A stretch of DNA of 64,000 bases from JACOMS01 sp051252005 (GCA_051252005.1 JBPOEZ010000004.1:248001-312000), one strand, 5' to 3'; shown: positions 1-8,577, counted from the stretch's first letter. Program-made: numbers and translations. The notes: generated by a model not told the origin, from the letters alone.

Positions 1-562
1 CGAAACTCAGGAGGCCGACAATTTTGTCGCCCATTTGAATGAGACGGTAGAGAGTTCCCGTCGGTATTGACTGCATTTGTGTGTACCAACGATCCATCGT
101 GGCGGTAAATTCCTGCATGCGCTGTAATCTTGCGCGCTGCTCATCAGAGACTTGTGGGTCATTCTGTGCCGAATTGAGACAGAATGTGAGTGTTTCAAGG
201 GCCGGATCGATCTCACGGGTCTTCCTTTCACCGGCGACTCGCTTGGCAATTTCCCAAACATCAGTTTCGGCGGCATAATAATCGCGGCGATCTCCGGCAA
301 GCGGAACTCGCCTAATGGTCTTTATGACCAGCAGTTCTTTGAGAGAGTTAGACACGTTTGAACGCGCTACTCCCAAGATATTGCTGATATCTTCGGCGTT
401 GAGAGGGCGCTCTATTATATAAAGTAAGGCATGTATCTGCGCTACAGTGCGGTTTACACCCCATGTGCCGCCCATATCGCCCCAGTGAAGAATAAAGCGC
501 TGTACGGCCTCTGGGAGGTCTTCAAGAGGGGGTGTGTTTGAATTTCTTGTAATTTCTGTCAT
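1..562 (-). CDS. GbsR/MarR-family transcriptional regulator (C-terminus off the window)
   Basis: The frame stays open from an ATG at 562 to the left edge, so about 187 residues are seen and the C-terminus is missing. After a short polar N-terminus come a GVNRTVAQIHALLY segment and a helix-turn-helix reading NAEDISNILGVARSNVSNSL, followed by a winged-helix wing with RRVPLAGDRRDYY. This layout fits the GbsR-like branch of the MarR superfamily, which binds DNA as dimers and often represses its own gene or transport genes. A perfect palindrome covers the start codon (552-571), which suggests autoregulation. The ligand is unknown. It is divergent from the lipoprotein gene at 763. Confidence 0.75.
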   Translation of the reverse strand, partial: MTEITRNSNTPPLEDLPEAVQRFILHWGDMGGTWGVNRTVAQIHALLYIIERPLNAEDISNILGVARSNVSNSLKELLVIKTIRRVPLAGDRRDYYAAETDVWEIAKRVAGERKTREIDPALETLTFCLNSAQNDPQVSDEQRARLQRMQEFTATMDRWYTQMQSIPTGTLYRLIQMGDKIVGLLSF

Positions 563-571
563 AACAGAAAT
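552..571. promoter_or_regulatory. Palindrome over the start codon of the GbsR-like gene
   Basis: ATTTCTGT (552-559) and ACAGAAAT (564-571) are perfect 8-base inverted arms separated by CATA, which contains part of the ATG of the minus-strand regulator. The size and symmetry fit a dimeric winged-helix operator. Binding here would block the start of its own gene; autorepression is inference from position only. Confidence 0.5.
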
Positions 572-762
572 GTCTGGCAATAGTGGAACTCATGCAAGAG
601 GCCAATCTGACGCAGAGGTAGAAAGGACTAGGGGGACTATGAGATGGATCAGAGATATTACTCCCTGAAATAAAAATTACAAAAATTTTAAGTTCGTAAA
701 ATTCTGGCCCGTTACTTGCAAAGACTGTCTCGTAGTAAACCAAAATCAAACAGGGGCGACTT

Positions 763-1617
763 ATGCGCATACTCTTACTAGGCACAGCAGCGATAGCACT
801 TTCAGGGTGTTCATGGTTCGGTGGATCAAACTATTACGGGCCACAGGCTCATCAGGGACAAGGCTATTACGCCAACACTCCTGCTAACACAGGCGGTGCT
901 TGTTGTGACAATCTCAGCAAATGGAATGTCGAAGGCGCAGTAGGCCAAGAATTTATGGTCGGTGGTGACTTCACTACTCCAGGCGATGTTACAGCTCTAC
1001 CAGGTGTAACTCTACCGGAAGTGTCTATGAAAGACGCTTATGATGCTGGTATGCGTTATGAACTAGGACTATCAAAAACATTGAACCCAAATCGTAAGTT
1101 CACACTTATGGGTTCATACTCGACAGCTGAAGGTAAAGACGTTGCTATCGCATCATCAACAGCCACTCCTGCTGACCAAATTCGCGGTAAAGCTAGCGAT
1201 TATACAACATACGGTATTGAAGCGGGATTGCGTCAGTATTTCACGCCAAGCCGTGCACCGCTTGTCAAAGCAATTCGTCCTTATGTTGAAGGTAAAGTCG
1301 GCGCTGTTCAGGTTGATGATATTAATTTGACTAACGCACGGACAGTTGGCGGAGCACCAGGCGTTGTTAACGGCGGTACAATTGCAATGTATGAAGGCGG
1401 CTGGGTTCCAACTGCTGCAGGCATGGTCGGTATCGAAGCGCCAATTTTTAAACGCGCAACACTTGGTCTTGAAACAGGCATCCGTTACCGCGGCGCGCTT
1501 GATGGTGACCAAACCGATCTTGGTACTGGCGGCGGACTAGCGGCCCTTAATGGACTTAACAATGGTAGCGAAAACTGGTCTGTACCAGTAACACTTCGTG
1601 GACGCTTCCGCTTCTAG
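763..1617 (+). CDS. Outer-membrane beta-barrel lipoprotein, unknown role
   Basis: The 284-residue product starts with a lipoprotein signal (MRILLLGTAAIALSGC), so Cys16 is the probable lipidated residue. A Gly/Tyr/Asn-rich linker follows, then a C-terminal region of alternating polar and hydrophobic stretches that ends in RGRFRF, with the terminal Phe typical of outer-membrane barrels. This looks like a small OmpA/OmpW-size barrel tethered by lipid. An AGGGG Shine-Dalgarno motif sits 8 bases before the ATG. The gene stands alone between a divergent regulator and a strong terminator. Wobble-rich codons differ a little from downstream genes, which is common in highly expressed envelope proteins. 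No enzyme motif is visible. Confidence 0.6.
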   Translation: MRILLLGTAAIALSGCSWFGGSNYYGPQAHQGQGYYANTPANTGGACCDNLSKWNVEGAVGQEFMVGGDFTTPGDVTALPGVTLPEVSMKDAYDAGMRYELGLSKTLNPNRKFTLMGSYSTAEGKDVAIASSTATPADQIRGKASDYTTYGIEAGLRQYFTPSRAPLVKAIRPYVEGKVGAVQVDDINLTNARTVGGAPGVVNGGTIAMYEGGWVPTAAGMVGIEAPIFKRATLGLETGIRYRGALDGDQTDLGTGGGLAALNGLNNGSENWSVPVTLRGRFRF

Positions 1618-1664
1618 AGCGAAAGCTAAACTCTATCAGTCGGCTCTCGGGCTGACGCGATGAT

Positions 1665-1702
1665 TAAGCCCGGCGCGGGGTATACGCAAGCCGGGCTTTT
1701 TC
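1665..1702 (+). terminator. Rho-independent terminator after the lipoprotein gene
   Basis: AAGCCCGGC (1666-1674) pairs perfectly with GCCGGGCTT (1690-1698) and runs into a T tract. It lies about 50 bases after the stop codon at 1617. Confidence 0.85.
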
Positions 1703-1744
1703 ATGCTTGGTATTTATGGGCTGATAAGACACAAAGTTTTATCT

Positions 1745-1984
1745 CGAAATTGATATTTAGGCTAAATTTCGCACGTTTATGGGCATGCAGACTTGTGATG
1801 TACAGGCAAGGGAGCCTCTGATAGGATATTGATGGCGAAAGACGTCGAAATCCCGCTTAACCCCCCTTGCGTTTTATTTGTGGCTGGCCTAAAGAGCCGC
1901 TTGAATTTTAAGAGATTCCCGTGTCGCCGCCGTTTGTGCGGCGATTTGCGTAAAGAGCGCATCGGGACAGGGGTAAGCCCCGAT
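1745..1984 (+). promoter_or_regulatory. Upstream and leader region of rplY with an inverted repeat and two hairpins
   Basis: The 386 bases between 1617 and 2004 hold no credible gene beyond the terminator at 1665. Visible structure: an inverted repeat CGAAATT/AATTTCG (1745-1751, 1765-1771); a GC-rich hairpin TCGCCGC/GCGGCGA (1924-1930, 1938-1944); and a second hairpin ATCGGG/CCCGAT (1961-1966, 1979-1984) just before the AAGGA ribosome site of rplY. The hairpins could form a ribosomal-protein leader that controls translation. Transcription start is not identified, so the extent of the leader is a guess. Confidence 0.4.
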
Positions 1985-2003
1985 AGAAAAAGGACTGAAA
2001 ACC

Positions 2004-2651
2004 ATGGCCGATATTTGTCTTGATGTGGTTGTAAGAGATAACACTGGAACGGGCGACGCTCGTGCAATTCGTAATGATGGCGGAATTCCTGCTGTGCTTT
2101 ACGGCGGCGGCGAAAAGCCCGTAGCTGTTTCAATTCGCAAGAATGAGGTTTTAAAGGCGATCAATTCCGGTCAGTTCCTTGCGAACATGATCGAAATTTC
2201 TCATGATGGCGCAAAACAGAAAGTCATTACAAAAGACGTTCAGTTCCACCCTGTCACTGATATGCCAATGCATGTTGATTTTTATCGTGTGAATGTCGAC
2301 TCAATCATCGATGTTGAAGTTTCTGTTGTCTTCGAAGGCGAAGACGATGCACCGGGCATTAAAGTCGGTGGTACGCTTAACGTTGTGCGTTATGCTATCG
2401 AAGTGTCATGCCCAGCTGGTTCTATCCCTGATCATATCACGGCGGACATTTCAGCTATGGATATTGGCGATAGCTTGCATATCTCGGATATTACCCTTCC
2501 AGAAGGTGTTACACCATCTATTGATGACCGTGACTTTACGATCGCCACAATGGTAGCTTCACGCGCAGCAACAGAGGCTGAAGATGAAGATGGCGCCGAA
2601 GTTGCTGTTGCTGACGTTCCCGCAACTGCGCAAACATCAGACGAAGACTAA
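2004..2651 (+). CDS. rplY: 50S ribosomal protein L25/Ctc
   Basis: This is the general-stress (Ctc) form of L25, which binds 5S rRNA in the large subunit. The 215-residue length matches the two-domain alphaproteobacterial type rather than the short E. coli form. The N-terminal 5S-binding domain includes GGIPAVLYGGGEKP, and the C-terminal TL5-like beta domain has FHPVTDMPMHVDFYRV. The last 30 residues are acidic and Ala/Glu-rich, probably disordered. An AAGGA site precedes the ATG. The following pth gene and then ychF are the usual neighbours in alphaproteobacteria. Confidence 0.95.
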   Translation: MADICLDVVVRDNTGTGDARAIRNDGGIPAVLYGGGEKPVAVSIRKNEVLKAINSGQFLANMIEISHDGAKQKVITKDVQFHPVTDMPMHVDFYRVNVDSIIDVEVSVVFEGEDDAPGIKVGGTLNVVRYAIEVSCPAGSIPDHITADISAMDIGDSLHISDITLPEGVTPSIDDRDFTIATMVASRAATEAEDEDGAEVAVADVPATAQTSDED

Positions 2652-2711
2652 GCCATAGGCTTTCTGTCTTGGCTTCGGTCTCGCCCTGCTGCCAGGGCAA
2701 AGGAGACTGAT

Positions 2712-3281
2712 ATGCTGCTTTGGGTTGGACTTGGAAATCCCGGCGAGAAATATGCCGGGAACCGACACAACATTGGCTTTATGGCTATAGATGCCATAGG
2801 CAACGACAATCATTTTTCACTTGAAAAAGCTCAGTTCAAAGGGCTTACGCGCACGGGAAGTTTCGGCGCGCAAAAAGTCCTGCTTTTGAAACCAACGACG
2901 TTTATGAACGAATCTGGACAGTCAGTCCAAAAAGCGATGCAGTTTTACAAAATTCCTCTGGCAAACGTGACTGTGTTTCACGATGAATTGGATCTGGATT
3001 TTGGTAAGGTGCGCCTGAAAGTGGGTGGCGGCATTGCTGGGCATAATGGCCTGCGTTCGATCAAGCAGCATTGCGGAAACGAGTATCAACGCGTGCGAAT
3101 TGGTATTGATCACCCAGGCCAAAAAGACCGGGTTCATGGGCATGTTTTATCGGACTACCGTAAAGACGAAGCCGAGATGCGTGATGACAGCTTAAACGCC
3201 TTCGCAAAATATGCGGATTTACTAGCGAGCGGACAGGCTGATTTGTTCCAAACGCGTGTCGCTGAGGCGATCAAGCCTTGA
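2712..3281 (+). CDS. pth: Peptidyl-tRNA hydrolase
   Basis: The enzyme cleaves peptidyl-tRNA released from stalled ribosomes, recycling tRNA in the cytosol. The sequence opens with the family signature GLGNPGEKYAGNRHNIGF, which includes the catalytic His (about residue 20). FMNESG and HDELDLDFGKVRLK follow, and GIAGHNGLRS contains the substrate-binding Asn/His region. At 189 residues it has the standard length. It lies 60 bases after rplY and 63 bases before ychF, so the three are probably co-transcribed. Confidence 0.97.
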   Translation: MLLWVGLGNPGEKYAGNRHNIGFMAIDAIGNDNHFSLEKAQFKGLTRTGSFGAQKVLLLKPTTFMNESGQSVQKAMQFYKIPLANVTVFHDELDLDFGKVRLKVGGGIAGHNGLRSIKQHCGNEYQRVRIGIDHPGQKDRVHGHVLSDYRKDEAEMRDDSLNAFAKYADLLASGQADLFQTRVAEAIKP

Positions 3282-3344
3282 AAATATAAGGCCTTAGTAT
3301 TAGGGCGCTAGGCTATTAGCCAAACTGAAGAAACGGACATAGTC

Positions 3345-4442
3345 ATGGGTTTTAAATGTGGTATTGTTGGATTACCTAACGTTGGTAAGTCCACACTTTT
3401 TAACGCGCTAACGCAAACGGCGAGCGCGCAAGCGGCGAATTACCCTTTCTGCACCATCGAGCCTAATGTAGGCGACGTTGCCGTGCCGGAACCTAGGCTT
3501 GATATAATCTCCAAAATTGGCGGGTCGGCGACGACAATTCCGGCGCGGATCAACTTTGTTGATATTGCCGGCCTTGTGCGCGGCGCATCGAAGGGTGAGG
3601 GCCTTGGCAATAAATTTCTCGCCAATATCCGCGAAACCGATGCTATTATTTATGTACTGCGCTGTTTCGATGACGAAGATATTACGCATGTTGACGGAAA
3701 AATTGATCCACTTTCAGATTCCGAAACTGTCGAAACTGAGTTAATGCTCGCTGACCTTGAAAGCCTTGAGAAGCGCAAGTCTGGCCTTGAGAAGAAACTC
3801 AAGCAAAATGACAAAGACGCCATTCAAACTATGGGCCTTATCAAAAAGGCTATTGCCGTGCTTGAAGAAGGGCAGCCCGCTCGCACATGCGATATCGACG
3901 ATGACGATATCAAAGCTTGGAACATGTTGCAGCTCCTCACGTCTAAGCCTGTGCTTTATGTAGCTAACGTGGACGAGGATAGCGCAGCAGGGGGCAATGC
4001 CTATTCGAAGCTTGTAATTGACCATGCCGCCAAAGAAGGCGCTCAGGCCGTGATTATCTCTGCGCAGATCGAATCTGAACTCGCGCTTCTCGACGGTGAA
4101 GAGCGCGAAGAATATCTTGGCGCGATTGGCCTTGAAGAACCAGGTCTTAACCGCCTGATCCGTTCCGGTTATGACCTCCTTGGCCTCAAGACCTATTTCA
4201 CAGTCGGGCCAAAAGAAGCCCGCGCTTGGACCTTCCACCAAGGCTGGACAGCGCCGCAATGTGCCGGCGTCATCCACGGCGACTTCGAACGCGGCTTCAT
4301 CAAAGCCGAAACTACGGCCTATGATGACTACGTTGCAAACAATGGCGAACAAGGTTCAAAAGAAGCCGGAAAAGTTCGCCAAGAAGGCAAAGACTATATC
4401 GTCAAAGACGGCGACATTATGCTGTTCAAGTTCAACGTCTAA
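3345..4442 (+). CDS. ychF: Redox-regulated ATPase YchF (Obg family)
   Basis: YchF is an Obg-family P-loop NTPase that prefers ATP and associates with ribosomes. The G1 loop is GLPNVGKS (residues 9-16), and G3 is the VDIAGLVRGASKGEGLGNKFL region. The usual NKxD of GTPases is replaced by NVDE, the known basis for ATP preference in this family. The C-terminal TGS-like domain contains YFTVGPKEARAWTF and ends KDGDIMLFKFNV. The 365 residues are full length. No SD is obvious beyond a weak GGAC before the ATG. Essential-type housekeeping gene with no oddities. Confidence 0.97.
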   Translation: MGFKCGIVGLPNVGKSTLFNALTQTASAQAANYPFCTIEPNVGDVAVPEPRLDIISKIGGSATTIPARINFVDIAGLVRGASKGEGLGNKFLANIRETDAIIYVLRCFDDEDITHVDGKIDPLSDSETVETELMLADLESLEKRKSGLEKKLKQNDKDAIQTMGLIKKAIAVLEEGQPARTCDIDDDDIKAWNMLQLLTSKPVLYVANVDEDSAAGGNAYSKLVIDHAAKEGAQAVIISAQIESELALLDGEEREEYLGAIGLEEPGLNRLIRSGYDLLGLKTYFTVGPKEARAWTFHQGWTAPQCAGVIHGDFERGFIKAETTAYDDYVANNGEQGSKEAGKVRQEGKDYIVKDGDIMLFKFNV

Positions 4443-4696
4443 AAATCGTGATCAGAACGGGATTCGCAGATCATATAATCACGGAACGAGCGTCTCGTCC
4501 AATTGGAGGGGGTGAAAAAGTGTAAGTGGCAATAATCTGCCTTTTTGAAAACCTGTTTGCGGATAGCGCAACATTAAAGGCTAATTTCGCCGCCTCCAAC
4601 CGCGCTAAGCGTTTTTGGGTGTTTAATGTCTTGTTTTCATTCGACTGATTTAATTTGTTAACACAAACGAAACTTTAATTCCTCTACGCTTGTTGA

Positions 4697-5137
4697 ATGG
4701 TTGCTTTCGCAAAAATAGCTGCGCTTGTTATAGGCTTGCTTCTTTTCTTTGAAGCTGAGGCGCGGTCCTCTATGGAACATAACCGCTTAGATAAGTCACA
4801 AAGTTCAATGACGCGTTCGCCCGTGGAATTCATTCTAGATGACATTACACCCCTTATAGATATGGACGTAAATAAAATTGCGGCACAGCGTGCGTTTGCA
4901 AAGAAGATGGGCTATGTTCAATATGCACTTGGGCACGATCCTAGTATAGCTCGTGAAATTGTGGCGTTCGTTACATCCGTGTACGGCGAGCCAAAAAAAA
5001 TGGATCTTGGACAACTTGTTTGGACGCAGGAAAATCCAAATATGAACTCGGGTTTGTCAAGTACCATCACCATGACTGTCTATATGCGCGACCATGGCTG
5101 TTTCTTTATTAAAGCGGATGCCCGCAAAGTCTCTTAG
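4697..5137 (+). CDS. Small exported protein, paralogue of the next gene, possibly C-terminally truncated
   Basis: I do not recognise a family. The 146 residues start with a hydrophobic signal-like segment (VAFAKIAALVIGLLLFF). The mature part aligns with the next gene: FILDDITPLIDMDVNKIAAQ against FALDEIAPFLGMDAKQIEAQ, then FAKKMGYVQY against FAKRKGYVKY, and LVWTQENPN against LVWKVDNPD. It ends with ADARKVS at exactly the point where the paralogue reads VDVRKKS and continues for another 70 residues, so the TAG may be a relatively recent truncation. No ribosome site is clear before the ATG. The 254 bases upstream (4443-4696) are AT-rich and hold nothing else I can name. Confidence 0.55.
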   Translation: MVAFAKIAALVIGLLLFFEAEARSSMEHNRLDKSQSSMTRSPVEFILDDITPLIDMDVNKIAAQRAFAKKMGYVQYALGHDPSIAREIVAFVTSVYGEPKKMDLGQLVWTQENPNMNSGLSSTITMTVYMRDHGCFFIKADARKVS

Positions 5138-5379
5138 AGGGCTAGGAATATGGCTGTGAGGTCATTGTCTAGTACGCACACTTTTAACTTTCTAAGTGTC
5201 GTACGGATCGCGTGTTATTGACTTAAATTTTGCGAATTTGCGAAGAATAGACTAATTTGACGTGGTTGTTTAAATAGGCATGAGGCGTTTAGGGCTTCAT
5301 TTTTTACTTTTTTACCAGTTAAAGTATCAAATCGTTGTTTTTAATAATTTTGCAACTTTTGTTGGTCTACTTATAAAGC

Positions 5380-6015
5380 ATGATTAATTTTATATGCATA
5401 TTTGTAGTCGGCTTATCCATACTGCCAGACGTTGCCGTTCAAGATACTTCACCAGTAGCTTCTGAAAAGGTTCTGTCTGTAGTTTCTCCGCTCACTTTCG
5501 CCCTTGATGAAATTGCTCCATTTCTTGGGATGGATGCTAAACAGATCGAGGCGCAGAAGGATTTTGCGAAGCGCAAAGGTTATGTAAAGTATACGATGGG
5601 CCTAGATAGGCTTGTTATGGATGACGTCGTAGACAGGATCATATCGGTCTATGACCATCCGCCAAAACGCGATGACGACCGGCTTGTTTGGAAGGTTGAT
5701 AATCCTGACGTAACGCCGGGCATGTCAAAATTCGTGGAGATCGTTGTATGCCAGTCGATAGAGGGGCAGTATGTTTTCAAGGTAGATGTTCGGAAAAAGT
5801 CTATTTATGCTCAAGATGTGTTGAGAGGCACGAGACCGCTTGCGTCAGAATACAGAACTGTGAAAGAAGCGCTGCCTAAAAAGACGCTGAACTTTCAGAA
5901 GTCAAATGTTGTGACGGATATCACGCCAAACAATGTGACGTTACGAGTCAGAACGGTAGAAACGTTAGAGAGTGAGAATGGTGACCTTCGTAATACTGGC
6001 AGTGTTGACGAGTAA
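5380..6015 (+). CDS. Exported protein, full-length paralogue of the preceding gene
   Basis: The 211-residue product begins with a short hydrophobic segment (INFICIFVVGLSIL), probably a signal peptide, followed by the domain shared with the preceding gene (residues about 35-140). A polar C-terminal extension of about 70 residues is absent from the neighbour. Family and function are unknown. The ATG has no ribosome site. A TATAAA box with a TTGCAA 16 bases before it (5350-5377) sits immediately upstream; such a promoter would place the transcript start at or beyond the ATG, so the start is uncertain. The gap 5138-5379 is AT-rich and otherwise empty. Confidence 0.55.
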   Translation: MINFICIFVVGLSILPDVAVQDTSPVASEKVLSVVSPLTFALDEIAPFLGMDAKQIEAQKDFAKRKGYVKYTMGLDRLVMDDVVDRIISVYDHPPKRDDDRLVWKVDNPDVTPGMSKFVEIVVCQSIEGQYVFKVDVRKKSIYAQDVLRGTRPLASEYRTVKEALPKKTLNFQKSNVVTDITPNNVTLRVRTVETLESENGDLRNTGSVDE

Positions 6016-6057
6016 TGAAAGGTTTTGGCCTTGAAATCTAGGCCTTAAATAATGGCC

Positions 6058-6585
6058 CTAATGCCCGTCAAATTCTACAAGGGTTGTAACGTCAATCCCC
6101 ATGTCTCTGAGTTTTTGCGAGCCGCCAAGATCGGGTAGGTCAACAACAAAAGCTGCGCCTACAATGTTTGATCCGGCTTTGCGAAGCAAATGCACAGCTG
6201 CTTCTGCTGTGCCGCCTGTGGCAATCAAATCATCTATCATTAATATTTTTTCCTGCCCGCGAATGGCGTCGGCGTGAAGCTCTAGCGTGTCGCTACCATA
6301 TTCAAGATCGTAGCTTTGCTCATAAGTCTTATAGGGAAGTTTTCCCTTTTTTCTGATTGGCACAAATCCTGCGCCAAGCTCATAAGCAATCGCGGCACCA
6401 AACACAAAACCGCGCGCTTCTATGCCCGCGACATTGTCAATATTTTTATCCTGATAGGGCGCGGCGAGCTGTATCACAGCTTCGGCAAAAGCGCGGCGGT
6501 TGGTCATAAGGGTCGTGATGTCCCGAAACATAATACCCGGTTTTGGGAAATCTGGGATCGTACGGATCGTATCTTTTAAATTCAT
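6058..6585 (-). CDS. apt: Adenine phosphoribosyltransferase
   Basis: The enzyme salvages adenine to AMP using PRPP. It is 175 residues, the standard bacterial size. The PRPP-binding motif is MIDDLIATGGTAEAA (about residues 115-129). The flexible-loop region LPYKTYEQSYDLEYG and the base-binding segment GIEARGFVFGAAIA are also present. It lies 40 bases downstream of the glutathione S-transferase gene on the same strand, and may be the last gene of a NUDIX-GST-apt transcript. It converges on the exported paralogue gene. Confidence 0.97.
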   Translation of the reverse strand: MNLKDTIRTIPDFPKPGIMFRDITTLMTNRRAFAEAVIQLAAPYQDKNIDNVAGIEARGFVFGAAIAYELGAGFVPIRKKGKLPYKTYEQSYDLEYGSDTLELHADAIRGQEKILMIDDLIATGGTAEAAVHLLRKAGSNIVGAAFVVDLPDLGGSQKLRDMGIDVTTLVEFDGH

Positions 6586-6625
6586 GGGAAGGCCTTATGA
6601 GTTCGTTCTATTGTAACCTATAAGC

Positions 6626-7273
6626 TCAATTATTGACAGAGTCAGTATCGGGCAAAACATGCGTTTCTGTAAAGGCCATGGCCTCCCAGTCTTGATAATC
6701 AGGATCGCTCATGATCTCTGAGATATAAGTGTCAGCACGCGCAGTCCGGGGTAAGTCATATGAGGCAAAACGGGTCACGGCAGGGGCGAAAAACGCATCG
6801 GCGATCGACCAATTATCAAATAGAAACGGCCCCGCATGACGGCTGAGTAGGTCACACCAAAGCGCATCCATCGCTGCTGCGTCATCCAGACAGGCTTGCG
6901 GGGCAGGTTTGGAGGTGCGGCGACGTAGGTTCATCGGCGCTTCGCGGCGGAGGGCATGGAAGCCCTCATGCATGCGCTTTGTCGCCTTGATTGCCTCAGC
7001 CTTTTGCGCTTCGTCCATAGGCCAAAGGTTTGGCACGCACTTCGCAGCGAACTCAGAGATCGCTAAGCTGTCGGGAAGGTTGTCGCCGTTAATGCCCAAG
7101 ACGGGAACTGTGCCCGCGTCCGTCAAAGCCAGAAGCTTGTCTTTATATCCGGGAACATCAAGGTCGATCATTTCGGTCGTGAACGGTAGTTCGGCCTTCG
7201 TCAGGACAAGCCAAGCGCGCAGTGACCAAGAGGAGTAGTTGTAATTGCCAATATAAAGTTTCAGGTTCGACAT
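6626..7273 (-). CDS. Glutathione S-transferase family protein
   Basis: The thioredoxin-fold N-terminus reads LKLYIGNYNYSSWSLRAWLVL, where the Ser of SSWS is the likely glutathione-activating residue. GTVPVL supplies the conserved cis-Pro, and DSLAISEFAA the glutathione gamma-glutamyl site. The all-helical C-domain follows with NWSIADAFFAPAV. I start at the ATG at 7273 (215 residues), because the fold begins there; an upstream in-frame ATG at 7300 would overlap the NUDIX gene by 25 bases. With 7273 the gap is 2 bases. The substrate cannot be named. Confidence 0.9.
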   Translation of the reverse strand: MSNLKLYIGNYNYSSWSLRAWLVLTKAELPFTTEMIDLDVPGYKDKLLALTDAGTVPVLGINGDNLPDSLAISEFAAKCVPNLWPMDEAQKAEAIKATKRMHEGFHALRREAPMNLRRRTSKPAPQACLDDAAAMDALWCDLLSRHAGPFLFDNWSIADAFFAPAVTRFASYDLPRTARADTYISEIMSDPDYQDWEAMAFTETHVLPDTDSVNN

Positions 7274-7275
7274 CG

Positions 7276-7962
7276 TTAAAATTCTTTCTGGTAATCCCAA
7301 TGCTGGGCGCTCATCACAAGACGGCGTCTTAACCCTGGCGCGTTCAAAATGCCAGTCTCGTAAGCACTATCAGGATGCCAAAGCGTTACAAAGCCTTCCT
7401 CCGTTTTATGAAACCGTGTTTCGAATGTTTCGTCTTGCATGGCCTGAATACCCGCAAGGGCTGCGTCTTTTGTTTCAAATTTTGAGAGTTCAAAAAGCGA
7501 CACAAAGGTTGGCGGCACAATTCGCATGTCTGGGTTGGGCATGTTGGCAATGATCTCTTTGGGGCACATCCACTTGTAATCATGGATTTCGCCTTGGTCT
7601 ATTTCGACGGGCGCGTCAGGGGCGGGGGCCAAAAAGAACCGCGTCGAAAAACGCCGCTTTTCTTGTACTGGGGGTATCCAGAGAGATAAGCTCACAAGGC
7701 TCTCAGGGCGTATGGTCAGTCCCGTCTCTTCTTGCGCTTCGCGGCAGGCCGCAGCGCGGGCGCGCGCCTGCTCATCGGGATTATTGGGCGCGTCGGCGGG
7801 ATCAACCCGTCCGCCTGGGAAAACCCACGCGCCGCCAAACGCTTTGAGTGAGCGGTTGCGCCGAAGCATGAGCGTTTCAAGGCGCCCCCCATAATCTCGA
7901 AGCAGCAAGACAGTCGCAGCTGGGATTAGCGGGCTTGGCATCTTTTGGGTTTGGGCGTTCAT
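7276..7962 (-). CDS. NUDIX hydrolase
   Basis: This hydrolyses a nucleoside diphosphate linked to another moiety. The Nudix box is GGAWVFPGGRVDPAD, followed after an insertion by REAQEETGL, which gives the catalytic Glu residues. The C-terminal part, with PPTFVSLFEL, resembles the NUDT7/19-like group that can act on CoA derivatives, but I cannot fix the substrate. The ATG at 7962 has a good AAAGGA site; an in-frame ATG at 7986 has none. It is divergent from nrdR and is the first gene of a likely operon with the GST gene. Confidence 0.88.
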   Translation of the reverse strand: MNAQTQKMPSPLIPAATVLLLRDYGGRLETLMLRRNRSLKAFGGAWVFPGGRVDPADAPNNPDEQARARAAACREAQEETGLTIRPESLVSLSLWIPPVQEKRRFSTRFFLAPAPDAPVEIDQGEIHDYKWMCPKEIIANMPNPDMRIVPPTFVSLFELSKFETKDAALAGIQAMQDETFETRFHKTEEGFVTLWHPDSAYETGILNAPGLRRRLVMSAQHWDYQKEF

Positions 7963-8088
7963 TGGCTTTCCTTTGATTAATAACACTATGATATATTAGT
8001 CTGAGGTCAACAGGACGGCGTGCGATGCAGCGGGATTCGAGGACGTTTAACCATTTACGAATCTTAAGGCGCTCCATATAGTGCGGCT

Positions 8089-8574
8089 ATGAGATGCCCG
8101 TTCTGTAATAGCGAAGATACACAAGTCAAAGACAGCCGTCAGGCCGAAGACGGCACCACGGTGCGCCGTCGCCGACATTGCGGAAAGTGTTCTGGCCGGT
8201 TCACTACCTTTGAACGCGTGCAACTGCGGGAGCTGACCGTTGTGAAGAAGTCCAGCCGCCGGACATCTTTTGACCGTGATAAAATGGCACGCTCCGTACA
8301 AATTGCCTTGCAAAAGCGTCCTGTAGACGCCGAACGCGTGGAGCAGATGATTAGCGGTATTGTCCGTCAACTTGAAAGCAGCGGTAACTCAGACATAACC
8401 TCTGATCAGATCGGAGAGCTCGTCATGGAAGGTCTCGCTGGCCTCGATAAGGTTGCTTATGTGCGTTATGCGTCTGTGTACCGGGATTTCCGGGCGACAG
8501 AAGATTTCGAAGCCTTTATCGAAGAAGAAAAGCTTGTGGGCTCAGGGGACGAAGACCTGCCAGAAGAAGAGTAA
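8089..8574 (+). CDS. nrdR: Transcriptional repressor NrdR
   Basis: NrdR is the ATP/dATP-sensing repressor of ribonucleotide reductase genes. The N-terminal zinc ribbon is MRCPFCNSEDTQVKDSR with the second Cys pair in HCGKCSGRFTTFE. The ATP-cone domain follows (VVKKSSRRTSFDRDKMARS onwards) with the conserved DKVAYVRYASVYRDF. The acidic tail EEEKLVGSGDEDLPEEE makes it 161 residues. It sits at the head of the riboflavin cluster, its usual place in alphaproteobacteria, 3 bases before the ribD-like gene. Confidence 0.97.
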   Translation: MRCPFCNSEDTQVKDSRQAEDGTTVRRRRHCGKCSGRFTTFERVQLRELTVVKKSSRRTSFDRDKMARSVQIALQKRPVDAERVEQMISGIVRQLESSGNSDITSDQIGELVMEGLAGLDKVAYVRYASVYRDFRATEDFEAFIEEEKLVGSGDEDLPEEE

Positions 8575-8577
8575 TTT

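Noticed and set aside
3741..4352. 203-residue minus-strand frame
   Set aside because: It lies inside ychF in the opposite direction, has no family features, and ychF is unambiguous.
5350..5377. Promoter-like TTGCAA and TATAAA before the second exported paralogue
   Set aside because: The -10 box ends two bases before the ATG, so the transcript would start inside the gene; position does not fit the chosen start.
6016..6057. Weak GGCCT/AGGCC hairpin between convergent genes
   Set aside because: Only a 5-base stem with no clear T tract; too weak to call as a terminator.
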